A DNA stretch of 57,147 nt from Lachnospiraceae bacterium (GTDB taxonomy: Bacteria; Bacillota; Clostridia; Lachnospirales; Lachnospiraceae). Positions 48,687 through 57,111 of the stretch are shown here, piece after piece (positions within the stretch are counted from its first letter, which is position 1; every line of letters starts with the position of its first letter). The stretch lies in assembly GCA_017626325.1 (NCBI GenBank), contig JAGAIZ010000002.1, positions 1-57,147 of the forward strand. The letters are read 5' to 3'. A program made the position numbers and the translations under genes. Under the pieces are notes generated by a model. It was not told where the DNA came from. It saw only the letters and a program-made list of their open reading frames with translations, and did not search any database.

Positions 48687-48950
48687 ATGGCTAACATCAA
48701 ATCTGCAAAGAAAAGAATTCTGGTAAACAAGACGAAAGCTGACAGAAACAAGGCAATCAAGTCCGGCGTTAAGACAGCGATCAAGAAAGTATACGCTGCT
48801 ATCGAAGCGAACGACAAGGAAGCTGCTAAGAGCGCTCTGGCTGATGCTACATCCGCTATCGACAAGGCTACCAAGAAGGGTGTATATCACAAGAATACTT
48901 CTGCAAGAAAAGTATCCCGTATGAGCCTTGCCGTAAACAAGATGGCGTAA
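48687..48950 (+). CDS. rpsT: 30S ribosomal protein S20
   Basis: 87 residues, MANIKSAKKRILVNKTKADR at the N-terminus, Lys/Ala-rich throughout and ending SLAVNKMA, as in Clostridia S20. It binds 16S rRNA early in 30S assembly. I choose ATG 48687 behind CGGAGG; the longer open frame upstream is leader. It is one of few plus-strand host genes, divergent from gpr, with its own promoter and terminator. Confidence 0.97.
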   Translation: MANIKSAKKRILVNKTKADRNKAIKSGVKTAIKKVYAAIEANDKEAAKSALADATSAIDKATKKGVYHKNTSARKVSRMSLAVNKMA

Positions 48951-49008
48951 GCATATTGCATCTGTTGACAGCATATCAATAGGTTAGAATATTATATCAA
49001 AAAAAACA

Positions 49009-49037
49009 CTTCGTACCGTCATGCGAAGTGTTTTTTT
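49009..49037. terminator. Terminator of rpsT, also facing the TPM gene
   Basis: CACTTCG (49009-49015) with CGAAGTG (49024-49030) is flanked by eight A residues and seven T residues, so it can terminate in both directions between the convergent rpsT and TPM-domain genes. Confidence 0.9.
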
Positions 49038-49091
49038 GTTGCTCAACTCTCCAATTCTGTATTCTATGGAGGATTAGTCTGTTCCTCTTAA

Positions 49092-49964
49092 TCAGCGGTG
49101 ATGACCGCCGCCACCGTGATGACCGCCGCCGCCGTGAGAGCCTCCCCCATGAGAGCCGCCGCCGCTGCTCGTCTGAATCTTGTGCGATACCACGGATTTG
49201 CGCAGAAAACGGTCTTCCCGAACTCTGAAATGAGGCTGTCTGTCCGCCACATAGGTAATCGCCGTAGTAGTCTTCTGCCCCTTCTTCGCTCTCCAGTTAC
49301 ACATAGCAAAAATAACAGCCGCAATTAATCCAACAATCCACGGAACAGCCCCCGGCACATAGGTATGGAATATCTGTATGCCCAGCATGTCATGGTAAAA
49401 ATCGTTGACATAGGTTTTATATGCCTTATAGGGATCAGACTCCACATAACGGTACACATTGTCCAGGATATGATTCACCGCCGCGTCGGAATACGCCTCC
49501 TTAGCCCTGCCTGTGGTGCACAGCCAGGTGTAGATATTGCCGTCTGCCTCCCGATACCAGTTGTCCACCAGAATCACGCCGTCCCCATCCGGCACGTCGA
49601 AGCCCATTTTGTTCTTTTCCCAGAACTGTTCCGCGTACACCCGGACAAACTCGTCATTGCTGACCCAGGGCTCCAGCTCCGTCGCGTACGCTTCCAGAGA
49701 TTCGTTCAGCGTAACCAGAACGATATCGCATCCCGTCTGCTTCTCCCGCTTCGCAATCAGCTTCCGAAGCTTCTCCTCTTCTTTGTCGCTGAGCACATCT
49801 CCATAGTCAAAGACCCTCTCCTGCGTAACGCACTCCGTATTCGTCCTCTGGTAGTTCACCGCCTTCGCGATCCCCCAATGCCCCGCGTTCAGCACCAGAT
49901 AAGTAAGCAAAAGCAATCCCAGAACCAGATAAACCCATTTAAAATAGCGAAAATATTCTTTCAT
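49092..49964 (-). CDS. TPM-domain membrane protein
   Basis: 290 residues: an N-terminal transmembrane helix (WVYLVLGLLLLTYLVLNAG), a TPM domain (about 45-190, with VFDYGDVLSDKEEEKLRKLI and DGVILVDNW), a second helix (VPWIVGLIAAVIFAM), and a cytoplasmic tail ending in the Gly/His-rich repeat GGGSHGGGGHHGGGGHH. TPM proteins are linked to membrane-associated phosphatase-like or PSII-repair functions in other bacteria; the His-rich tail may bind metal. It is followed upstream by a zinc-ribbon partner gene 30 bases away. Confidence 0.85.
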   Translation of the reverse strand: MKEYFRYFKWVYLVLGLLLLTYLVLNAGHWGIAKAVNYQRTNTECVTQERVFDYGDVLSDKEEEKLRKLIAKREKQTGCDIVLVTLNESLEAYATELEPWVSNDEFVRVYAEQFWEKNKMGFDVPDGDGVILVDNWYREADGNIYTWLCTTGRAKEAYSDAAVNHILDNVYRYVESDPYKAYKTYVNDFYHDMLGIQIFHTYVPGAVPWIVGLIAAVIFAMCNWRAKKGQKTTTAITYVADRQPHFRVREDRFLRKSVVSHKIQTSSGGGSHGGGSHGGGGHHGGGGHHR

Positions 49965-49993
49965 AACGTTCTTACGCCCTTCTCATCCTCTTG

Positions 49994-50977
49994 TCACAGT
50001 ATTTCCAGCACCTGCACCGCCAGCGCGCATATCGCCGTCACCATTGCAAAAACCGACGCGCCGTAAAGCAGCACTTTCTCTTTAGACACAGGTGTTATCC
50101 CAATCACTTTACCTGTCTGTCCGTTCACATGATACTGATAGGTCTGCCCTTTATACTGGTATTCATACTGCCACACCGGCATCAGCGCATAATTCACGCC
50201 GTTGCGCGCCAGATTCAGATCTTTCCTGTAAGGACGCATCGTCCTGTACTCCCCCAGGGAAGACTGCATCATCTCTTCCGAAGCATTGCGCGCCTTCACC
50301 TGCGCCCTGCCTTCCAACTCCGGCGCGCTCTGGTTATAGACCTCGCCATAGAAGCCGGACATATATTTCGGTTCGAACCCGATCAGCTCCTGATACGCAT
50401 ACGGCTCCATCAAATCCATAATGCCGTCCTCCATGGCAAAGGATGCATCCACCGGAATCTTATCGAAATCTACTTCCATCTTACGGAGTACTTCGTAATA
50501 GGAGGTCTCCACATACTCCGTATCGCCGCTCCGCCAGGTTCTGACCTTCGTACCCTCTCCCGCGAAATCATACTCCGCCAGATAATCATAGAGCCAGAAC
50601 GGTACATAAATTCCTTCCATTTTCTCCAGACTCTTAGCCGAAAGGAAATCCGACGGCGTAAAGACACGCTTCTTAAATTCCTGATTCATCGCCGCCACCG
50701 CAGCGTCTTTGCTCACCCTGAAAGGCAGTATCATATGCGGCTCATAGACGCCTTCCACCCGCTCGTTGAACACCAGATAGCAGCCACAGTGCTCACATTT
50801 GGAGGCAGACGTGTAATCGCTTACCTCTATGGGCGCGCCGCAGTTGACACATTGCGTCATAGAACTGCTCTCCAGGGTCTCCTGCTTATCCTCGCTCTCG
50901 CAATGAGGACAGTACATGCACCCTCTCTCCGGTTCGTAGATTACATTGCCGCCGCAATTGATACATTTGAATAACAT
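49994..50977 (-). CDS. Zinc-ribbon membrane-associated protein
   Basis: 327 residues from ATG 50977 (GGGGGAA upstream). Two N-terminal zinc ribbons: CINC with CPHC, and CVNC with CEHC. The middle domain is of alpha/beta type with many Tyr, and a C-terminal transmembrane helix closes it (LLYGASVFAMVTAICALAVQ). It pairs with the TPM-domain gene, which I often associate with it in Lachnospiraceae. Function unknown; a role in membrane-protein quality control is only a guess. Confidence 0.75.
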   Translation of the reverse strand: MLFKCINCGGNVIYEPERGCMYCPHCESEDKQETLESSSMTQCVNCGAPIEVSDYTSASKCEHCGCYLVFNERVEGVYEPHMILPFRVSKDAAVAAMNQEFKKRVFTPSDFLSAKSLEKMEGIYVPFWLYDYLAEYDFAGEGTKVRTWRSGDTEYVETSYYEVLRKMEVDFDKIPVDASFAMEDGIMDLMEPYAYQELIGFEPKYMSGFYGEVYNQSAPELEGRAQVKARNASEEMMQSSLGEYRTMRPYRKDLNLARNGVNYALMPVWQYEYQYKGQTYQYHVNGQTGKVIGITPVSKEKVLLYGASVFAMVTAICALAVQVLEIL

Positions 50978-51163
50978 TCGTTTATTCCCCCGCGCTTTTC
51001 CAGCTCTTACCATTTTCTTTTCATATAAAAATGCCTGGACCTAATCCTCCATGTCAGAGCAATTGATTGCTGAGTTTGCTGATAAGCATACTCTTAGACA
51101 CGTTACCTTTATTCTAACAGAAAACAATAGAAAATGACATCCTTTTCTTACGCGGTCAGGATT

Positions 51164-51859
51164 TTATTGCTTCTCTCCTTCCTTCTTATGCCGGTAATAC
51201 GTAACGCCGCAGATAACCGCAAAGACCGCTGTAACCGCCAGATATCCTGCCGCCGCAGACACGCTTCCTTCTCCGAAGATCAGTCCCATCGCCTCTCTGA
51301 CACTGACAACGCCAAACACGGCGAAGATAAAGAAGGAAATAGTATTTAGAATCCCTGCGGGCATTCTGCTCTTCAGCGCCACGCCCACAATCAGTCCGAT
51401 GAGATCCGCCAGAATCAGACCAAGAGTACATCCCAGGAAAACACAGAACGCATTAAACAGACTGTGATTGGTATAGGCGGCTGCCAATGTAATGCCCGCA
51501 AGCTGTGTCTTATCTCCCAGTTCTCCCAGAAAGAAGGACCCAAAAATTGCCACCACCGGCCCCAGATTATGCTTCATCGCCTTCTCTTCCTCTTCTTCCC
51601 CGTCTCCCTTCAGAGTCGCGTACGCAAACCAGAAGAACGCAAGACCTGCCACCAGCTTAATCAACCTCATATCCAGATAATTACTGAGGGCGGCTCCCAC
51701 TCCTACCGCCAGCAGATTCAGAACCACCGTCGCAAGCCAGGTGCCCGTCAGGATATGGGCAATCTTATATTTTCCCGCCATCGCCACCAGCAAAAGCTGT
51801 GTCTTATCTCCCATTTCCGCAATAAAAACCGTCGCCAATACCGTTAAAAAAATAACCAT
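51164..51859 (-). CDS. GDT1/UPF0016 family manganese exporter
   Basis: 231 residues from ATG 51859 (AGGAGAAGGAG upstream). It has two copies of the signature E-x-G-D-K-T-Q: FIAEMGDKTQLLLVAM in the first half and FLGELGDKTQLAGITL in the second, and six transmembrane helices. The family (GDT1, MneA-like) exports Mn2+. A yybP-ykoY-like Mn2+ riboswitch with terminator precedes it, which supports manganese as substrate. A longer frame open to 51934 is untranslated leader in my view. Confidence 0.93.
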   Translation of the reverse strand: MVIFLTVLATVFIAEMGDKTQLLLVAMAGKYKIAHILTGTWLATVVLNLLAVGVGAALSNYLDMRLIKLVAGLAFFWFAYATLKGDGEEEEEKAMKHNLGPVVAIFGSFFLGELGDKTQLAGITLAAAYTNHSLFNAFCVFLGCTLGLILADLIGLIVGVALKSRMPAGILNTISFFIFAVFGVVSVREAMGLIFGEGSVSAAAGYLAVTAVFAVICGVTYYRHKKEGEKQ

Positions 51860-51991
51860 GTCTCCTTCTCCTATCTGTTGTAATTTTTGTTGTGTCCTTC
51901 GTTCGCGTTGCTCGCCATAAATCCGACCATTCACCCGCTCATGCGCGCATGGCGGCTGATTGCTCGGCTTTCTGGCTCTGCTGATGCGCGC

Positions 51992-52025
51992 AAAAAACGG
52001 ATAGATACTATACGGTATCTATCCG
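51992..52025 (-). terminator. Expression-platform terminator of the Mn riboswitch
   Basis: Perfect 11-bp stem: CGGATAGATAC (51998-52008), 6-base loop, GTATCTATCCG (52015-52025), followed on the minus strand by six T residues. It lies between the aptamer and the exporter gene, so metal binding would decide readthrough. Confidence 0.85.
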
Positions 52026-52187
52026 GTGGGTACGATTCGAAGACACACGTATAGTATGCTACTATACATGAGTCTCATCAATTAAGATATACCAGAAATC
52101 AGGTCCTGCAAAAAGACTTCTTTCAGTATGTTGGCATATCGCGCAAAGATATAGGCGCCGATTACTCCCTCATTTGGTTCTATTATA
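51992..52187 (-). promoter_or_regulatory. Candidate yybP-ykoY (Mn2+) riboswitch
   Basis: The minus-strand leader has the two conserved halves of the aptamer: GAGGGAGTAATCGG (near 52172-52159) and GCCAACATACTGAAAG (near 52135-52120), separated by a hairpin region. These match the known GGGAGTA and CAACATACT signatures. A terminator follows. Such riboswitches turn on Mn exporters when Mn2+ is high, which fits the downstream GDT1-family gene. Confidence 0.8.
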
Positions 52188-52210
52188 GTTATTTCCCGCA
52201 AAACCGTCAA
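52182..52210 (-). promoter_or_regulatory. Promoter of the Mn riboswitch transcript
   Basis: On the minus strand TTGACG (52210-52205), 17 bases, TATAAT (52187-52182). Transcription would begin just ahead of the aptamer. Confidence 0.85.
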
Positions 52211-52350
52211 CGCTTATTGAGAATTATTTCCATTTGATAATGATTTTCATCTAATATTTCCAATTTCAACCGGGTTCTTATATCTTTGTAAAAGAGGTAA
52301 AAGATACGACACATCTTGTATACAATCTTTCCATTCCGGTAATCATCTGA

Positions 52351-52431
52351 TATAATAATAAAAATTCAGCCTGCGGCAGTTCTTTGGCTTCTACGCATAT
52401 ATATGCAGCTTTTCCTGCATAACAGGCTGAA
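52351..52431 (+). promoter_or_regulatory. Promoter element and structured leader of the SDR gene
   Basis: A TATAAT (52351-52356) without a clear -35 precedes a long leader. TTCAGCCTG (52365-52373) pairs perfectly with CAGGCTGAA (52423-52431) and encloses smaller hairpins. The stem would start about at the transcript's 5' end. I cannot assign it to a known riboswitch; it may be a stabiliser. Confidence 0.45.
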
Positions 52432-52482
52432 ACTCCTTCAACAGAATCGATATGAAACAGACCAAACAGGAATGGAGAAGCT

Positions 52483-53280
52483 ATGACAAGGAAAAAAATT
52501 GCAGTCATCACAGGCGCAAGCTCAGGGCTTGGCAAAGAATTCGTGAAACTGATCTGTCAAAAGAAAGAAATTGAAGAAATCTGGGCAATCGCCAGAAATC
52601 AGGATAAGCTAAACAAACTGAAATCCCAGACAGGCCGCAAGGTGAATCCGATTTCCATGGATTTGTCGGACCTGTCGCAGATTGAGACGCTGGGACAAAT
52701 GCTGGCAGACAGTCAGGTGACCGTCTGCTATCTGATCAACAACGCAGGCTACGGCAAATTCGGTTCCTACAGCGATTTAAGCGTAGCGGAATCTGTCAAC
52801 ATGCTAAATCTCAACAACAATGCCACCGTAGCAGTAGGACTGACCTGTCTGCCATATATGCGCCAGGGCTCCCATATTATCAACATCGCGTCCCAGGCCG
52901 CTTTCCAGCCGCTGCCGTATATGAATCTGTACAGCGCCTCCAAGGCTTTCGTGCGCAGCTACACCCGCTCCCTGCATATGGAACTGCGCGACCGCGGCAT
53001 CACCGCCACCGCAGTCTGCCCCGGCTGGATGAAGACACCGTTCTATGAGCGCGCCGATATCGGATCTTCCCATACAGTCACCCGTTTCCGCTGCATGGCA
53101 AGCGCTGCCAAAGTAGCCAGAAAAGCGTTGGCAGACGCCGACCACGGTAAAGACCATTCTATCTACGGTCCTTATGTCAACCTCTGCCATATCGCTTCCA
53201 AGCTGCTTCCCCAGAAATTCATGATGCGCTTCTGGCTGCTCCAGCAGCATCTTGACTATTCGCGTCCGTCCCAGCAATAA
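52483..53280 (+). CDS. SDR family NAD(P)-dependent oxidoreductase
   Basis: 265 residues. Classical SDR: the cofactor motif TGASSGLG (about residues 10-17), NNAGYG, catalytic Ser in NIASQAA, and YSASK with active Tyr and Lys. The C-terminus carries extra hydrophobic and basic residues (LLPQKFMMRFWLLQQH), as in the DltE/YqjQ-like subgroup. Substrate unknown. ATG 52483 is preceded by GGAGAAGC. It is one of few plus-strand genes here; its 3' end overlaps the convergent PurF-like gene by 25 bases. Confidence 0.9.
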   Translation: MTRKKIAVITGASSGLGKEFVKLICQKKEIEEIWAIARNQDKLNKLKSQTGRKVNPISMDLSDLSQIETLGQMLADSQVTVCYLINNAGYGKFGSYSDLSVAESVNMLNLNNNATVAVGLTCLPYMRQGSHIINIASQAAFQPLPYMNLYSASKAFVRSYTRSLHMELRDRGITATAVCPGWMKTPFYERADIGSSHTVTRFRCMASAAKVARKALADADHGKDHSIYGPYVNLCHIASKLLPQKFMMRFWLLQQHLDYSRPSQQ

Positions 53281-54662
53281 GTGCACAGCCTGCACTTATC
53301 GATGCCCACAGACTCGATCATATCATCCAGACGATGATACCGCAGGGAAGTAAAGTTCAATTTCTCCCTGATTTTCTCTAACATATCCTTATATTCCGTA
53401 CTATCCGGGTCTGCGTATACCTGCAGGTTCGGATATTTATTCTCCCCTTCCATCTCCTGAATCACGCGGCGCGCAATCAGTTCCATCTCCGAGGTGGAAC
53501 GCGAGAAGTTCAAATATTTACAGCCATAAAGCAGAGGCGGACACGCCGGGCGGATATGCACCTCTTTCGCTCCGCTCTGGTACAGGAATTCCGTCGTCTC
53601 CCGAAGCTGGGTCCCGCGCACGATGGAGTCGTCAATCAGAAGCAGACTCCTGTCCTTGATCAAATCATGCACCGGAATCAGTTTCATCCTGGCAATCAGA
53701 TTACGCTGACTCTGTATCGTAGGCATAAAGGAACGAGGCCAGGTCGGCGTATACTTGATAAAGGGCCTGGAAAAAGGAATCCGGGACTCATTGGCATAAC
53801 CAATGGCGTGCGCTGTACCGGAATCCGGCACACCCGCCACGATATCGGGATGTACATCATCCCGCTTCGCCAGCATCGCGCCGCACTCATAACGCATCTT
53901 TTCCACGCTGATTCCCTCATAGGAAGAGGAAGGATAGCCATAATAAATCCAAAGGAACGTACAGATTTTCATATTCTTACCGGGCGCCACCAATGTCTTG
54001 GCCCCCTCCGGCGTCACGATCGCAATTTCACCCGGGCCCAACTCCCGCTCCGGCGCATAGCCCAGATTCAGATAGGCAAAGCTCTCAAAAGACACACAGC
54101 AGGCGTTTTCTTTTCTGCCCAGAGTTACCGGCGTACGCCCGTACTTGTCTCTGGCAGCGTAAATGCCCTTGGACGTCATCAAAAGCATGGTCATAGAGCC
54201 GTCGATTAACTCCTGCGCATACTGAATGCCTTCTATCAAATTGTCACGCTGATTAATAACGGCGGCTACCAATTCCGTGGCGTTGATATCACCGCCGCTC
54301 ATCTCCAGGAAGTGACCGTGACCGTTCTTAAACAGCTCAGCCACAATCTCATCCTTATTATTAATCTTACCCACCGTGGTAATAGCATACGTGCCGTGAT
54401 GGGAACGGATAATCAACGGCTGCGGCTCATAATCGGAGATACAGCCGATTCCAAGTGTTCCGTGCATCGTATTCGCGTCCTTGTCAAACTTAGTGCGAAA
54501 AGGCGCGTTTTCAATGTTATGAATGGCTCTGTCGAAGCCCTGTTCCTTACTGTAAAGCGCCATACCGGCGCGTCTTGTCCCCAGATGGGAATGATAGTCT
54601 GTCCCAAAAAACAAATCAAAAATGCAGTCTTCTTTCGAAGCTACGCCAAAAAATCCACCCAT
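53256..54662 (-). CDS. Amidophosphoribosyltransferase-like protein lacking the nucleophilic Cys
   Basis: 468 residues, PurF family: an N-terminal class-II glutaminase-like domain (with RDKYGRTPVTLG) and a C-terminal phosphoribosyltransferase domain with the PRPP loop LLLIDDSIVRGTQL. After Met1 the sequence is GGFFGVASKED. In true PurF the first mature residue is Cys (CGVFG). Here that place is Gly, so glutamine hydrolysis should be lost. The start at 54662 has GGAGGAC, so no upstream Cys is missed. A cysteine cluster CRLCTYCWDG closes the protein. It could be an ammonia-using enzyme or a regulator; it is probably not the only PurF in the cell. Confidence 0.85.
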   Translation of the reverse strand: MGGFFGVASKEDCIFDLFFGTDYHSHLGTRRAGMALYSKEQGFDRAIHNIENAPFRTKFDKDANTMHGTLGIGCISDYEPQPLIIRSHHGTYAITTVGKINNKDEIVAELFKNGHGHFLEMSGGDINATELVAAVINQRDNLIEGIQYAQELIDGSMTMLLMTSKGIYAARDKYGRTPVTLGRKENACCVSFESFAYLNLGYAPERELGPGEIAIVTPEGAKTLVAPGKNMKICTFLWIYYGYPSSSYEGISVEKMRYECGAMLAKRDDVHPDIVAGVPDSGTAHAIGYANESRIPFSRPFIKYTPTWPRSFMPTIQSQRNLIARMKLIPVHDLIKDRSLLLIDDSIVRGTQLRETTEFLYQSGAKEVHIRPACPPLLYGCKYLNFSRSTSEMELIARRVIQEMEGENKYPNLQVYADPDSTEYKDMLEKIREKLNFTSLRYHRLDDMIESVGIDKCRLCTYCWDGRE

Positions 54663-54793
54663 GATAGTCCTCCATTCCTTCTAATCCACGAATACCAGTA
54701 TAATAAAAAGCCCTACGCAGGGCAAGATGTAAATTAATGAATAATTGACAAAAACATATAAATCGGCGGCGCATAGAAATCCTGATTCATCTT

Positions 54794-55402
54794 TTACCCG
54801 CAGACATCTCGGTCCTGATACACCGCAAAGCCGCATCTGCCGCCCGCTTTCACCATTCGTTCCGCTTTTCCTGCCTGTCTGTACAGGCATTTATACCGAT
54901 GCTCTGACTCCTGACATGCTTCTTTGAGAAAGACCGCTCCCACGCTGACAGATACAGGCTGGATTCCCACAGGCGGATGAAGCAGATTATCGTTATCTTC
55001 GGCGATCTTCCTTCTGATATCAGCCGCATCCTCTGCCGTTGCTCCCGTCAGCCAGAGCGCGAATTCACCGCTTTTCACCCGGCACATACCGTCGCCTTCT
55101 CCCAGACTGTCCTGAAGCACATGACAGACATGCTCTAATACCCTGTCTCCCGCCTCTTGACCATACCGGTCATTAATTTCGCCCAGACGGTCCACATCCG
55201 CCAGCATAAGACAGCCCTTCGCTTCCCCGTCCGCCGCGATCTGATCGACGGCGCGCTCAAACTCCGGCCGGCTCATCATCCCGTTCAGAATATTAAGGGA
55301 ATTATGCCGCGGAAAATCTTCACACACGCTGTCATATTCCGCAATATTCTTTTCCCCACGGCTTCTCTTCTTTTGCCGTATGCTTTGCAGCCATCTCTTC
55401 AT
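54794..55402 (-). CDS. Degenerate GGDEF-domain protein
   Basis: 202 residues. The fold of diguanylate cyclases is recognisable: LMLADVDRLGEINDRYGQEA (usual D-x-D-x-F-K-x-I-N), then the signature position CRVKSGEFALWL where active enzymes have GGDEF or GGEEF. The Ser-Gly-Glu-Phe replacement suggests a loss of cyclase activity. There is no sensor domain or transmembrane segment; the N-terminal 50 residues are basic. Downstream of the coiled-coil gene by 32 bases on the same strand. Confidence 0.8.
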   Translation of the reverse strand: MKRWLQSIRQKKRSRGEKNIAEYDSVCEDFPRHNSLNILNGMMSRPEFERAVDQIAADGEAKGCLMLADVDRLGEINDRYGQEAGDRVLEHVCHVLQDSLGEGDGMCRVKSGEFALWLTGATAEDAADIRRKIAEDNDNLLHPPVGIQPVSVSVGAVFLKEACQESEHRYKCLYRQAGKAERMVKAGGRCGFAVYQDRDVCG

Positions 55403-55434
55403 TTGTTCCTCTCCACTCGTTCCTTACAGACGTA

Positions 55435-56079
55435 TTATAACGGGAAATCTTCCTGTCGAGCCATTCCCTCCGGCATGGCGATATCGATCTCCGAATTGCC
55501 GGCAGTCTCTATGGGGTCCGCATACGCTTTCTCTTCTTCCTCTTCCCACAAAGATTCCCACTCCTTGCACTCCTTATTCCTATTCATAACCGACATGTTC
55601 TTGGCGACCTGGTAGATTTCCATATTAAATTCCATCAGCTTCTTCTCGTCCTGCGCGGGCACCTTGTCACCTCTGCTGATCCTTCTGGCGATTTCCAGAC
55701 ACTTCGCCACATCCTGCGCATAGTCCGCCATTGCGTCTTTCTGCTGCTTCGCCGATTCCATATTGGCGATATTGACCTCCATATTGATCACATCGTCCAG
55801 TCCCTTTTCATTCTTCTTAATCTGTTCCGTAAGAATATCGATCTTCTCCTGCAATTCCGCATACTTCGTCCGGTATTCCTCCGACAGCTCCAACGTTACG
55901 CCGGTAACGTTTGTTATACCGGTAACGTTTGTTATGCCGGTTCCTGCGTTCGTACTGCCAGCAGCACCCTGCTCCAGCTTTTTTCTGTATTCCTCCTGCT
56001 TTTTCATAAGCTGCGCTCTCTGGTTTCTCTGCGTCTTAAGCTGCATTGCATACGCTTTCCTTGCTTCTCCAATCTTCAT
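55435..56079 (-). CDS. Coiled-coil protein (hypothetical)
   Basis: 214 residues from ATG 56079 (GAGGGATTCT upstream; a longer frame opens at 56130). Nearly all helical: coiled coil at about 15-40, a short tandem repeat GITNVT with GITNVTGV, then a long coiled coil (about 70-130) and acidic C-terminus (WESLWEEEEEKAYADPIETA). No membrane segment. It precedes a degenerate GGDEF gene, probably in one transcript. No recognised family. Confidence 0.7.
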   Translation of the reverse strand: MKIGEARKAYAMQLKTQRNQRAQLMKKQEEYRKKLEQGAAGSTNAGTGITNVTGITNVTGVTLELSEEYRTKYAELQEKIDILTEQIKKNEKGLDDVINMEVNIANMESAKQQKDAMADYAQDVAKCLEIARRISRGDKVPAQDEKKLMEFNMEIYQVAKNMSVMNRNKECKEWESLWEEEEEKAYADPIETAGNSEIDIAMPEGMARQEDFPL

Positions 56080-56119
56080 AGAATCCCTCATTTCTGAGCG
56101 ACTTGTCGCGAAGAGGCAA

Positions 56120-56242
56120 AATCTTACCAAAGTAAGATTGCAAATATCAAAGTTTTCCGAAGGAATCCTTTGATTGCTAACTGAATTTCCAATTCAGTTT
56201 TGCCGTACAAGGCTATTTGCTTTCGCTCAGAAACAAATAGCC
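56120..56242. repeat. Run of four perfect small hairpins
   Basis: Consecutive inverted repeats in 123 bases: AATCTTAC/GTAAGATT (56120-56139), ATCAAAG/CTTTGAT (56146-56174), AACTGAATT/AATTCAGTT (56179-56199), GGCTATTTG/CAAATAGCC (56211-56242). They lie 41 bases upstream of the coiled-coil gene. The sequences are different, so it is a series of independent hairpins, not one repeated unit. The remaining bases 56243-56361 show nothing. Confidence 0.75.
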
Positions 56243-56361
56243 GCCGTTACATTGATTTACATCTACGCTTTCTATTTACTTCTATACTTTATGTATCGTC
56301 TCCCTTAGTCTTTTTCTGCATCCCCGGAGGACACATTTCTGCATATCTGTGCACAAAAGAA

Positions 56362-56385
56362 GACAGCCGCCGTACTGCTGCTGTC
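56362..56385 (-). terminator. Terminator of the GNAT gene
   Basis: GACAGC ... GCTGTC with inner GC and GTAC pairing (56362-56385) forms a near-perfect palindrome 32 bases after the GNAT stop. On the minus strand TTCTTTTG follows. Confidence 0.7.
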
Positions 56386-56416
56386 TCCTCCTGTCAGCAG
56401 TTCCCTACTGATTAAT

Positions 56417-56860
56417 TTACTGATTAAACGCCGTAATATTGGCCTCATTAAGCGTAAAATCATAGTAATTCAAATCTTCCCGCTTCGTCCATCCAATCTG
56501 CCGCCAGAACGCATTGCCGATATCGTTAGCCGTAAAGGCAATCAGCGACACTTTATTGATGTGCTCCTTCTTAAGCGCTTCCATACAGAATACCACCATC
56601 GCCTTACCGATGCCCCGCATACGGTAATCCTCCGATACGCACACATGATACAGGCATCCTCTTCTGCCGTCATGTCCGCACAGGATAGCGCCCACGATCC
56701 TGCCATCCTCCACCGCCACTACGCTGGTGGCAGGATTCCGCTGCAGGAAACGCGCCACTCCCTCCTCAGAATCGTCAATACTCCTGATAGCAAAGCCCTT
56801 AATGGACAGCCACAGTGCTTTCACACCTTCGTAATCCTCAATTGTCATTGTGCGTATCAT
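56417..56860 (-). CDS. GNAT family N-acetyltransferase
   Basis: 147 residues from ATG 56860 (AAAGGTAAAGAAG upstream; a longer frame begins at 56884). Acetyl-CoA motif VSEDYRMRGIGKAM (R-x-x-G-x-G/A), preceded by GAILCGHDGRRG and LYHVCV and followed by VSLIAFTAND. This layout is typical of small-molecule or ribosomal-protein acetyltransferases. Substrate unknown. Single gene with its own terminator. Confidence 0.88.
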   Translation of the reverse strand: MIRTMTIEDYEGVKALWLSIKGFAIRSIDDSEEGVARFLQRNPATSVVAVEDGRIVGAILCGHDGRRGCLYHVCVSEDYRMRGIGKAMVVFCMEALKKEHINKVSLIAFTANDIGNAFWRQIGWTKREDLNYYDFTLNEANITAFNQ

Positions 56861-57040
56861 ATCTTCTTTACCTTTCGTGTTCAATTATTTCTATATGCCA
56901 TGAGCGTGTGATTTGTGTTCTGCTCTTTTTCTATGTTCACTTATCCCGTTGATAACTTCTGGGATATTGTACCACAGATTGTTTATTTCGGAAATTGCTT
57001 TTCTCTATTTGAGTTTCCCCATTTTTTCAGATAATTAAAA

Positions 57041-57111
57041 ATGCAAAAACACGGAACCCTTGTTATAATTAAATCACCACAAAATAACCAAACAAAGGAG
57101 TGTTTTTGCAT
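57041..57111 (+). promoter_or_regulatory. Extended -10 promoter and start-masking hairpin
   Basis: ATGCAAAAACAC (57041-57052) pairs perfectly with GTGTTTTTGCAT (57100-57111), which covers the end of the ribosome binding site and the start codon of the gene at 57110. Between them is an extended -10 element TGTTATAAT (57061-57069). RNA started there lacks the first arm, while readthrough RNA from outside would fold and hide the start. That is a known safeguard of transposase genes. Confidence 0.65.
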
